In this document: piece by piece, positions 1-8,122 of the stretch
How positions within the stretch are numbered: position 1 is the stretch's first letter
How the letters are laid out: every line of letters starts with the position of its first letter
NCBI GenBank assembly: GCA_002299885.1
Contig: DBOB01000004.1
Coordinates: 62,001-126,000, forward strand
From: Sediminibacterium sp. UBA657
GTDB lineage: Bacteria; Bacteroidota; Bacteroidia; Chitinophagales; Chitinophagaceae
Direction: 5' to 3'
Length of the DNA: 64,000 bases
Made by a program: the position numbers and the translations under genes
The notes under the pieces: generated by a model
Seen by the model: only the letters and a program-made list of their open reading frames with translations
Databases searched by the model: none
What the model was told of the DNA's origin: nothing

Positions 1-82
1 AAAACAAGTCAATAAAAAAAATAGTAGGACAGGTTGTTTCATGAATGGCTGTAAAAATAAACAATTCAAGTCTATATGGATG

Positions 83-1357
83 TTAAAATATAGTTGGCCA
101 AAGCGATAGCAATGCGCCTAGAAGGATGTTCCCTAGAACGACCCATTGTGGGGCTACTTTGTATCGCACTAGCACAATGGCTGTTGTACAAAAAACAAAT
201 AGATAGACCCCTATATTCATGCCAGTCATGATGCCTAAATCAAAGACAATATCTTTTAATAAAAATAAGGTTGCTCCTAGCATAATACCCACCACAGCTG
301 CATAGATACCTTCCAATGACCGATAAAATAAAGCATACTTTTTTAGTTTCTGCCAAATAGGGAAAAAGAACAGGACAATTAAAAAGCTTGGTAAAAAAAC
401 GCCGATACTAGCCACCACTGCGCCTATTATCTGACCTCCAATTCCTTTTTCTTCTAAAGCCAATGCGCCTGTAAAGCTTGCAATAGAAAAGATTGGACCA
501 GGAATGGCCCTTACAATTCCAGAACCTGTTAAAAAAGCTGCACTATTTATTTTTAACACATCCCTTTTGCTTTCTTTGACATGTTCAGTGTTTGGACGAG
601 TTACATATTGTTCATACATCATTGGAATTAAAACATCACCCCCACCAAATACAAAACTTCCAAATCTGTAATTGTTTTCAAATAGATTATACACTTTACG
701 GTGCTCCCAATTTTGACGAGTTGCTTGTTCAGATACAAAACCTGCAATAAGAAAAAACAAAACAAATAAATGTAAATGCACCCATTTAATTTGTTTAGGT
801 GCAGCACCTTGATCTGGAATTCTTTTATTGCTAAAATTAGTTACAATACCAGCTATAACAATGACAACAGGTATCGTCCAAGGTGTTTTAAACCCAACTA
901 AAGTAAGGACGCACGCAAAGCCAAAAACAAAAAGGGTAATCGTATTATTAATGGCTTTTTTATATAAAAGATAGGTGGCACTGGCGATAAAACCAATCAC
1001 CATTGGTTGTAACAAATGCAAAGTTTTCAGAACAGGTTGTAAATCAAAATGGGTATAGGCAATAGCAAGACTCGCCATAAAACTCGTTGCTGGTAAAATC
1101 CAAATGAGCAAAGTGATTAAGGCCAAAGAGAAACCACCTCTTTTAAAAGCAATTAAAACAATTGTTTGTGTAGAAGATGCCCCAGGTAGTAATTGACAAA
1201 AAGCATTGTATTCCATCAACTCCTCCGAAGTAATATCTTTCCTTTTTTCTACAAAACGATGTTGAAGTAAGCCAATATGCACTTGAGGACCACCAAAAGC
1301 GGTTAAGCTATGTTGGAAAACAGCTTTTAAAAATGGTATATGTCTTAAGAGGTACAA
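83..1357 (-). CDS. chrA: Chromate transporter, CHR family (ChrA)
   Basis: 424 residues, the length of a two-domain CHR protein that moves chromate (or sulfate-like anions) across the inner membrane. The N-terminal half has FGGP at residues 21-24 and a PGASSTQ stretch; the second half repeats the pattern with FGGGDVLIP near residue 240, as expected for the duplicated family. Many hydrophobic membrane segments are visible. The first possible codon is TTG at 1357, directly after an in-frame TGA; the next Met is at about residue 49, inside conserved sequence, so a TTG start is the best reading. No other metal-resistance gene is adjacent. Family certain; chromate as the physiological substrate is inference. 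Confidence 0.9.
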   Translation of the reverse strand: MYLLRHIPFLKAVFQHSLTAFGGPQVHIGLLQHRFVEKRKDITSEELMEYNAFCQLLPGASSTQTIVLIAFKRGGFSLALITLLIWILPATSFMASLAIAYTHFDLQPVLKTLHLLQPMVIGFIASATYLLYKKAINNTITLFVFGFACVLTLVGFKTPWTIPVVIVIAGIVTNFSNKRIPDQGAAPKQIKWVHLHLFVLFFLIAGFVSEQATRQNWEHRKVYNLFENNYRFGSFVFGGGDVLIPMMYEQYVTRPNTEHVKESKRDVLKINSAAFLTGSGIVRAIPGPIFSIASFTGALALEEKGIGGQIIGAVVASIGVFLPSFLIVLFFFPIWQKLKKYALFYRSLEGIYAAVVGIMLGATLFLLKDIVFDLGIMTGMNIGVYLFVFCTTAIVLVRYKVAPQWVVLGNILLGALLSLWPTIF

Positions 1358-1454
1358 TCAGATTGGTTTATGTAAAAATAAAATAATTTATTTGCATCCA
1401 AAGCATTTTATAATTTATCAGTAAAGTATACAAATACAGAACAATGATAATTTG

Positions 1455-1462
1455 TATCTTTG
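1455..1462 (+). promoter_or_regulatory. Bacteroidota -7 promoter element (TATCTTTG)
   Basis: Matches TAnnTTTG exactly. Only four bases separate its final G from the ATG at 1467, so the transcript would be leaderless or nearly so. No convincing -33 TTTG was seen upstream. Confidence 0.6.
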
Positions 1463-1466
1463 CACT

Positions 1467-2510
1467 ATGAGAAACTTGTTTTTATTAAGTGTTTTGTTCA
1501 TGGCTCTTGGATGTGGCAAAAGCAACTATGCAACTTACCAACCCGTTTATGCTACTATCAATTGGGAGGAACAACCAGACTACAGTCAATTAAAGAACTG
1601 GGCTGCACATCCACTCAAGCTGGACCCTTCCGACAGCGTACCAGCAAGTATTCTTAAAAATTACAAGCCCAAACAATTAGCGGATGTATTTTTTGTGCAT
1701 CCAACAACTTATTTAGATCCTGTTATGCCCAATGGCTGGTCTGCCTCTTTAAAAGACATTGCTTTGAATATTAATACGGACTATACTACTATCTTAAATC
1801 AAGCAAGTATTTTTAATGAAGTAGGTCCTGTTTATGCACCAAGGTATCGACAAGCACATATCAAAAGTTATTACCCAGATAATAAAGTAGATACCTTAAA
1901 TGCATTGGCGGCTTTCGAACTAGCCTACCAGGATGTAAAAAAGGCATTTGATTTTTATATGGCCAATTATAATCAAGGTAAGCCAATCATTATTGCATCA
2001 CATAGTCAGGGAAGCACACATACAAAAAGATTGCTAAAAGAATATTTTGATGGAAAACAATTGAGCAAGCAATTGGTGTCTGCCTATATTGTAGGCATGG
2101 CGATTGACCCTGCTGAATTTATAAATTTAAAGGCTTGCGCTACACCAACGGAAACAGGTTGCATTTGTGCTTGGAGAACTTACAAAGAAGGATACACGCC
2201 TCCATTTGTTGCAATTGAAAAATTCACTTCTATTGTGACCAACCCATTAACATGGAGTAGCAATCAAACAGCAGTTGATAGAAAATCGAATGAAGGATCC
2301 GTTTTGTACAACTTTACAAAAGTCATACCAAATGTGGCTGGAGCTACTAATTACAAAGGAATTTTATGGACACCGAGACCAAAGTTTTTTGGTAGTATAC
2401 TATACACTACTCCTAATTATCATATTGCAGATTATAATTTGTATTATATGAGTGTGCGAAAAAATGCGACAGATAGGGCTTTGCAATTCTCAAATCAATC
2501 TTCGAATTAA
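1467..2510 (+). CDS. DUF3089-family lipoprotein, alpha/beta-hydrolase-like
   Basis: 347 residues from the ATG at 1467. I prefer it to the in-frame TTG at 1452 because it gives a clean lipoprotein signal (hydrophobic run, then LGC with Cys16) and because the TTG lies in the putative -7 promoter element. The motif SHSQG (residues 178-182) has the G/S-x-S-x-G form of a serine-hydrolase nucleophile elbow with Ser180 as nucleophile, typical of DUF3089 proteins. Expected to be anchored in the envelope. The substrate is unknown; an esterase or lipase role is inference. It converges with recQ, with a 21 bp gap between the stops. Confidence 0.8.
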   Translation: MRNLFLLSVLFMALGCGKSNYATYQPVYATINWEEQPDYSQLKNWAAHPLKLDPSDSVPASILKNYKPKQLADVFFVHPTTYLDPVMPNGWSASLKDIALNINTDYTTILNQASIFNEVGPVYAPRYRQAHIKSYYPDNKVDTLNALAAFELAYQDVKKAFDFYMANYNQGKPIIIASHSQGSTHTKRLLKEYFDGKQLSKQLVSAYIVGMAIDPAEFINLKACATPTETGCICAWRTYKEGYTPPFVAIEKFTSIVTNPLTWSSNQTAVDRKSNEGSVLYNFTKVIPNVAGATNYKGILWTPRPKFFGSILYTTPNYHIADYNLYYMSVRKNATDRALQFSNQSSN

Positions 2511-2531
2511 AGTCAATCATCAAACACTGGC

Positions 2532-4766
2532 TTAATTTCCTACAACGCTTAAAAATTTAATGCGCATTATTTTTAGTTGCTCCCAAGTGTAATCATTTTC
2601 ACTTAATTCTTGTTGAGCAATTTGTAATGAAGAGGTTTCGCAACTTTTGAAATATTCTAAGATTTCTTCTTGATCATACTCGTCAAGCCATTCATCAATG
2701 GCATAATCTAAATTCAATTTTGTACCACTTGCCGCAATGGTTTCCATTTCCTCCAATAAACTATCTAATCTTAGGTCTTTATTTTTTGCAATAGTTTCTA
2801 AAGGAATTTTTTTGTCAACATTTTGAATGATATAAATCTTATTACTTGATTTATTCGCCACGGATTTCATCACAAAATCATCTGGCTTTTCAATATTGTA
2901 ATCAATTACATATTGTTCAATCAGCTTGATAAAAGCTTCACCATATTTAAGGGATTTGCCCTTACTCACACCTTGACAACGCTCCAATTCTGTAAAAGTG
3001 GTAGGATACAGTGTGGCCATATCCTGTAATGAAGTCTCCAGAAAAATGACGAATGGCGGCAATCCAATTTTTTTAGCGACCACTTGTCTTAGATCTTTCA
3101 ATAACTCAAATAAACGATCGTCTGTGGTAACAGCATCTTCGCCCACTTCACTTTCTTCGTCCTCCCCCAATTCGGCGGCAAAAACATTTTGCAATACCAC
3201 TAAAAATGAACTAGGTTTTTTCAAGAATTTTTGACCTTTGGCTGTCAGTTTTAAGAGGCCATATTCTTCAATGTCTTTTTCAATTAATTCTTCAAGCATC
3301 GCCTGACGTATCAAACTATTCCAAAACAACTCATCATGGGATTTTCCAATACCAAAAACAGGTAATTTTTCGTGACGATATAAGCCAATCTGAGGGGTAT
3401 AATGTCCTATAATAATTTGTACAACATAAGCTGCAACAAATCTTTCATCCAATGCTTGTATTGTTTGTAATAATTGTACTAATTCTGATTTGGCTTGGAA
3501 TTGTTCTTTAGGATGTAGGCAATTATCACATTTGCCACAATTTTTATCGGGCCATGATTCTCCAAAATAATGTAACAAACTTCTTCTTCTACAAACACCA
3601 CTCTCAGCGAATGCCACAGTTTCGTCAATCAATTGAGCACCCACTTCTCTTTCACTCAAGGGCTTATCTCTTAAAAAATGCTCCAACTTAGAGACGTCCT
3701 TTTGTGAATAATATAAAATACAATTTCCCTCTAAACCATCTCTACCAGCCCTACCTGTCTCTTGATAATAATTCTCGATAGATTTAGGGATATTATAATG
3801 AATGACAAATCGAATATCTGGTTTATCAATGCCCATACCAAATGCAATAGTAGCAACAATCACCTGCACATCTTCGTTTAAAAATTGATCTTGTCTTTCT
3901 GCACGCAATTTTTGATCTAGCCCAGCATGATATGCAACTGCTTTAATATTATTTGCTTTTAATAGATCTGCAAGTTCTTCTGTTGTTTTTCTGTTGAGGG
4001 TATAAATGATACCGCTTTTCTTTTTATGCTTTGTAATATATTTTACAATGCTTTTAACGGTCTGATCCTTTTTAATTTTAGGCTGCACTTCGTAATAGAG
4101 ATTGTCCCTATTAAAAGATGAAATTAAAATTTCTGGATTATTAAGTGATAAGTTTTTTACGATATCACTTTGTACTTTAGGTGTAGCCGTTGCAGTCAAT
4201 GCAATAATGGGTGCAGAAGGATTGATCTCTTCCATCATCTCTTTTAAACGACGGTATTCAGGTCTAAAGTCATGCCCCCATTCAGAAATACAATGCGCCT
4301 CGTCCACTGCAAAAAAAGATACTTTCAAGTCGCTAAAAAAATCTAAGTTCTCTTGTTTTGTCAAAGTCTCTGGCGCCACATATAATAATTTAGTCTTGCC
4401 ACTTAAAAGGTCCTCTTTGACTACTTTGACTTGCCCTTTATTTAAAGAAGAATTTAAAAAATGGGCAACTTCGTCGTGTTCACTATATCCTCTAACAAGA
4501 TCAACTTGATTCTTCATTAAGGCAATCAAAGGGGATACAACGATGGCGCAACCTTCTAACATCATCGCTGGCAATTGATAGCACAAACTCTTACCGCCAC
4601 CAGTTGGCATAATCACAAAAGTATCCCGGCCACTTAATAGGGATAGGATGGCTTGTTCTTGGGTACCCTTGAACTCGGAGAAACCAAAATATTGCTCTAA
4701 AGCCGCTAGAATCTCCTTATTTTGAGGCGTAGCAGTCTTTTTAATCGTTTTTTTAGGCGTGGGCAT
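2532..4766 (-). CDS. recQ: ATP-dependent DNA helicase RecQ
   Basis: 744 residues. Superfamily 2 helicase: Walker A PTGGGKS at 54-60, DEAH box followed by CISEWGHDFRPEYRRL (the RecQ aromatic-rich loop), and motif VI QETGRAGRDG. Then come the zinc-binding cysteines of the RecQ-Ct region (CRRR..., CGKCDNC), a winged-helix (RQC) segment and an HRDC domain near residues 560-640. About 100 further residues follow, making it longer than E. coli RecQ (about 610) but normal for Bacteroidota. Role: unwinding of recombination and stalled-fork structures in the cytoplasm. Divergent from the kdsD gene. Stands alone as a transcription unit. Confidence 0.96.
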   Translation of the reverse strand: MPTPKKTIKKTATPQNKEILAALEQYFGFSEFKGTQEQAILSLLSGRDTFVIMPTGGGKSLCYQLPAMMLEGCAIVVSPLIALMKNQVDLVRGYSEHDEVAHFLNSSLNKGQVKVVKEDLLSGKTKLLYVAPETLTKQENLDFFSDLKVSFFAVDEAHCISEWGHDFRPEYRRLKEMMEEINPSAPIIALTATATPKVQSDIVKNLSLNNPEILISSFNRDNLYYEVQPKIKKDQTVKSIVKYITKHKKKSGIIYTLNRKTTEELADLLKANNIKAVAYHAGLDQKLRAERQDQFLNEDVQVIVATIAFGMGIDKPDIRFVIHYNIPKSIENYYQETGRAGRDGLEGNCILYYSQKDVSKLEHFLRDKPLSEREVGAQLIDETVAFAESGVCRRRSLLHYFGESWPDKNCGKCDNCLHPKEQFQAKSELVQLLQTIQALDERFVAAYVVQIIIGHYTPQIGLYRHEKLPVFGIGKSHDELFWNSLIRQAMLEELIEKDIEEYGLLKLTAKGQKFLKKPSSFLVVLQNVFAAELGEDEESEVGEDAVTTDDRLFELLKDLRQVVAKKIGLPPFVIFLETSLQDMATLYPTTFTELERCQGVSKGKSLKYGEAFIKLIEQYVIDYNIEKPDDFVMKSVANKSSNKIYIIQNVDKKIPLETIAKNKDLRLDSLLEEMETIAASGTKLNLDYAIDEWLDEYDQEEILEYFKSCETSSLQIAQQELSENDYTWEQLKIMRIKFLSVVGN

Positions 4767-4919
4767 CTTAATAAGCTTAAAATCAACCGTTTACTATCTA
4801 AATCTAGTCTTAAGTTAACGCATTTTGTTGAACAAAAGTTCACTAAAAAGGATAATTTTTTAAAATAAACCTTTTAACAAAGGATAGATTAAAAAACGAC
4901 TATAAAGTTAACGAAGTAT

Positions 4920-4927
4920 TACCTTTG
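4920..4927 (+). promoter_or_regulatory. -7 promoter element (TACCTTTG) for kdsD-manC
   Basis: Exact TAnnTTTG match 13 bases before the ATG at 4941, implying a leader of under 10 nt. The surrounding 174 bp gap between recQ and kdsD contains no other recognisable gene or hairpin. Confidence 0.5.
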
Positions 4928-4940
4928 CTCCATCTATATA

Positions 4941-5909
4941 ATGCCTATGTCATCTGAGATTAAGTCCATTGCCAAAAACGCTTTAATGATTGAAACAAAA
5001 GCGGTAGCAGGATTGGAAAATTTTATAAACGATCAATTTGTTGCAGCAGTTCAAGCGGTGATAGCATCCAAAGGTCGTTTTATAGTGAGTGGCATTGGTA
5101 AAAGTGCCATTATCGCACAAAAGATTGTAGCCACTTGTAATTCTACAGGAACCCCTTCAATGTACTTGCATGCTGCGGATGCCATTCATGGAGATTCGGG
5201 TATGATTGGACCAGATGATGTGGTAATGATTATTAGTAAGAGTGGCGAGAGTCCTGAAATAAAATTATTAGTTGATTTAGTAGCCCATTTTGGCAACCCA
5301 TTAATTGCAATGGTTGGTAATGTAGATAGTTATTTAGGCAAAGCGACTCCCCTTGTTGTGAATACTACAGTAGATCAAGAGGCATGTATTCATAATTTAG
5401 CACCCACCTCCTCTACCACTGCGCAAATGGTGATGGGCGATTTAATGGCCATATCATTTATGGAATTAAAGGGTTTCAATTCCAAAGATTTTGCAAAATT
5501 TCATCCAGGCGGTAATCTTGGTAAAAGATTAACCTTAACAACGGGTGCCATTGCAAAACAAAATACCCAACCAAGTGTAAAAGCTTCCACTAGTTTAAAA
5601 GAAGTCATTAACGTTATTTCAAAAAGCAGGATGGGTGCAACAGTTGTATTAGACGACACTGACGCAATTATTGGCATGATTACAGATGGCGATATTCGCA
5701 GAATGCTAGAACAACATAATAGTATTCAAGATCTTACTGCCGCTGATATTTTTCATAAAAAGCCAATTACAATTTCCTCCGACACTTTGGCTATTGAAGC
5801 ATTTGACTTAATGAAAGCACATGATATAAGTCAATTGATTGTGGCCGATGAAGCTCATTATAAAGGAATGATACACATGCACGATTTAATGAAAGAGGGG
5901 ATTTTATAA
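4941..5909 (+). CDS. kdsD: Arabinose-5-phosphate isomerase, KpsF/GutQ family
   Basis: 322 residues. An N-terminal SIS sugar-isomerase domain (about 1-190) carries SGIGKSA and the phosphosugar-binding SKSGESPE motif; a CBS pair follows (about 205-322). This is the KdsD architecture: ribulose-5-P to arabinose-5-P, first step toward Kdo for lipopolysaccharide. Two Mets open the frame (4941, 4947); the first is chosen. manC follows after only 9 bases, so the two probably form an envelope-sugar operon. Isomerase family certain; Kdo as the product is family knowledge. Confidence 0.92.
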   Translation: MPMSSEIKSIAKNALMIETKAVAGLENFINDQFVAAVQAVIASKGRFIVSGIGKSAIIAQKIVATCNSTGTPSMYLHAADAIHGDSGMIGPDDVVMIISKSGESPEIKLLVDLVAHFGNPLIAMVGNVDSYLGKATPLVVNTTVDQEACIHNLAPTSSTTAQMVMGDLMAISFMELKGFNSKDFAKFHPGGNLGKRLTLTTGAIAKQNTQPSVKASTSLKEVINVISKSRMGATVVLDDTDAIIGMITDGDIRRMLEQHNSIQDLTAADIFHKKPITISSDTLAIEAFDLMKAHDISQLIVADEAHYKGMIHMHDLMKEGIL

Positions 5910-5918
5910 AACATATCT

Positions 5919-7004
5919 ATGCAAAACAAAAATCACTATGTAGCCATTATGGCTGGAGGTATTGGAAGTCGTTTTTGGCCAATGAGTAGGACTGCGCTCC
6001 CTAAACAATTTTTAGATGTATTGAATACAGGTAAGACATTGGTGCAATGGACTTATGAACGTTATGCAAAATTTATTCCTGCCGAAAATATTTTTATTGT
6101 TACATCGGAAGAGTATGTTGACATTGTTAAAACACAATTGCCAATGCTACCGCTTGAAAATATTTTAGCAGAACCTAGCAAAAAAAATACAGCGCCATGT
6201 ATTGCCTATATCTCCTTTAAATTGGCGCAGATGAATCCAGATGCAAAATGTATCGTTGCGCCAAGTGACCATTTGATTTTAGAAGAGGAACGCTTTCAGT
6301 CTATTGCATTACAAGCTTTAGATTTTGTAGATAATATTAAAGCATTGGTTACTTTAGGGATTCAGCCTACACACCCAAACACGGGCTATGGTTATATCCA
6401 ATATGAAGGATTAGAAGTGGCTAAGGATGTCTATAAAGTAAAAACCTTTACCGAGAAACCAGATTTAGAAATTGCGAAATCCTTTTTAGCAAGTGGTGAT
6501 TTTTTATGGAACGCAGGAATTTTTGCTTGGAAAATAAGTAACATCTTAGCTGCTTTCGAAAAGTACCAACCAGAAATGTTTGAATTGTTTGAACAAGAGA
6601 AGCAACATTTTAATACGCCCGAGGAACATGGCGCAATTCAAAGAATTTATCCGCTTTGTACCAATATTTCAATCGACATTGCGATCATGGAAAAGGCGAG
6701 TAACGTATATGTAATGCCAGCATCGTTTGGATGGAGTGATCTTGGAACATGGAACAGTGCGTATGAGAATATGGAGAAAGATTATTTAGGCAATGCTGTT
6801 GCATCTGATAATGTAATTGTAATTGATGCTACAAAATGTATGATCAATTCACCAAAAGACAAACTAGTGTTAGTTCAGGGATTAGATGATTTTATTGTGA
6901 TAGACACAAAAGATGTTTTATTGATTTGTAGTAGAGATAAAGAACAATCCATTAAAGAATATGTAGCTGAAGTTAAGCGGAACAAAGGCGATAAATATAT
7001 TTAA
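5919..7004 (+). CDS. manC: Mannose-1-phosphate guanylyltransferase
   Basis: 361 residues. N-terminal nucleotidyltransferase signature GGIGSRFWPMSR, PSDH in the active site, FTEKPD, and the FLWNAGIF motif typical of GDP-mannose pyrophosphorylases. It lacks the C-terminal phosphomannose-isomerase cupin of the long bifunctional ManC/AlgA form, so it is the short single-function type. Makes GDP-mannose for surface glycans in the cytoplasm. Second gene of the kdsD pair. Confidence is high for the nucleotidyltransferase and slightly lower for mannose over other hexoses. Confidence 0.92.
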   Translation: MQNKNHYVAIMAGGIGSRFWPMSRTALPKQFLDVLNTGKTLVQWTYERYAKFIPAENIFIVTSEEYVDIVKTQLPMLPLENILAEPSKKNTAPCIAYISFKLAQMNPDAKCIVAPSDHLILEEERFQSIALQALDFVDNIKALVTLGIQPTHPNTGYGYIQYEGLEVAKDVYKVKTFTEKPDLEIAKSFLASGDFLWNAGIFAWKISNILAAFEKYQPEMFELFEQEKQHFNTPEEHGAIQRIYPLCTNISIDIAIMEKASNVYVMPASFGWSDLGTWNSAYENMEKDYLGNAVASDNVIVIDATKCMINSPKDKLVLVQGLDDFIVIDTKDVLLICSRDKEQSIKEYVAEVKRNKGDKYI

Positions 7005-7057
7005 ATTGCCTAACTTAGAGTGGTTGGGATTATGCTAATCAAAAAAATACCCCCTCT

Positions 7058-8122
7058 ATGGCAACCATTATAACAGGCACAGGTAGTATTATACCACACC
7101 ATATTAAGTCCAATCATGATTTTGTTGAAAATACTTTTTATGATGAGCAAAGTGAATTGATCAAAACCCCTAACCAAGAAATCGTAGAAAAATTTAAAGG
7201 GATCACAGGCATCATGGAAAGAAGGTATGCGGATGTGCATGTCAATACTTCTGACCTAGCTGCTGCCGCAGCTAAATTAGCAATTGAAGATGCTGGAATA
7301 GATCCAGAAACTATAGACCAAATTATTGTAGCACATAATTTTGGTGATGTACAAAATGGCACCATTCAATCAGACGCCATTCCTGCAATTGCATCTAGAG
7401 TAAAACATCATTTAGGAATTGTCAATCCAAGCTGTGTAGCCTACGATATTTTATTTGGCTGTCCTGGTTGGATACAAGGTGTCATTCAAGCAGATTCTTT
7501 TATTAAATCGGGTATGGCAAAAAGATGTTTAGTGATTGGTGCAGAGACACTAAGCAGGGTCATAGATCAGCACGATAGAGATAGTATGATTTTTAGTGAT
7601 GGTGCAGGTGCATGTATTGTGGAGCATAGTGATGATCCTAATCAGGGTATTTTATCCTTTAGTGTACAAAGCCATTGCAATGAAGAAGCTTATTATTTAT
7701 ACTTGGGTAAATCAAATCATCCCCAAGCAGATGATGCAACAAGGTATATAAAAATGAAAGGCCGAAAAGTCTATGAGTATGCCATTAAGAATGTGCCCAT
7801 TGCGATGAAGGCCTGTATTGAAAAAGCTGGTGTGGATATACATGAAGTGAAAAAATTCTTCTTGCACCAAGCCAATGAAAAAATGGATGAAGGCTTTATT
7901 AAAGCATTGTATAAATTATATGATATCAAAGAGATCCCAGCAGATATCATGCCTATGAGCATTCATGAATTAGGTAATAGTTCTGTAGCAACTATTCCAA
8001 CTTTATATGATTTAGTTGTTAAAGAAAAGTATGCTGAGCATAAATTAGAAAAAGGTGATGTGGTCATTTTTGCATCTGTTGGAGCGGGGATGAACATCAA
8101 TGCGATATGCTATAGACTTTAA
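7058..8122 (+). CDS. 3-oxoacyl-ACP synthase III (FabH-like) family protein
   Basis: 354 residues with the thiolase-fold KAS III layout. The catalytic Cys sits in FGCPGW (near 137), His in FLHQANEKM and Asn in ELGNSSVATIP, so the Cys-His-Asn triad is intact. The stretch around the Cys (GCPGWIQG) differs from housekeeping FabH and resembles the additional KAS III paralogs of Bacteroidota, so whether it starts normal fatty acid synthesis or makes a special acyl product is open. 53 bp after manC, same strand. Its TAA shares two bases with the stop of the convergent PurF-like gene. Confidence 0.85.
   Translation: MATIITGTGSIIPHHIKSNHDFVENTFYDEQSELIKTPNQEIVEKFKGITGIMERRYADVHVNTSDLAAAAAKLAIEDAGIDPETIDQIIVAHNFGDVQNGTIQSDAIPAIASRVKHHLGIVNPSCVAYDILFGCPGWIQGVIQADSFIKSGMAKRCLVIGAETLSRVIDQHDRDSMIFSDGAGACIVEHSDDPNQGILSFSVQSHCNEEAYYLYLGKSNHPQADDATRYIKMKGRKVYEYAIKNVPIAMKACIEKAGVDIHEVKKFFLHQANEKMDEGFIKALYKLYDIKEIPADIMPMSIHELGNSSVATIPTLYDLVVKEKYAEHKLEKGDVVIFASVGAGMNINAICYRL

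Noticed and set aside
1..82. Gene fragment at the left edge
   Set aside because: No frame with recognisable protein; probably the 3' intergenic region after chrA.
4767..4940. PhoB-like sites (several TTAAC words) between recQ and kdsD
   Set aside because: The words are not spaced at 11 bp; they serve as a reminder that TTAAC is frequent in this AT-rich DNA.
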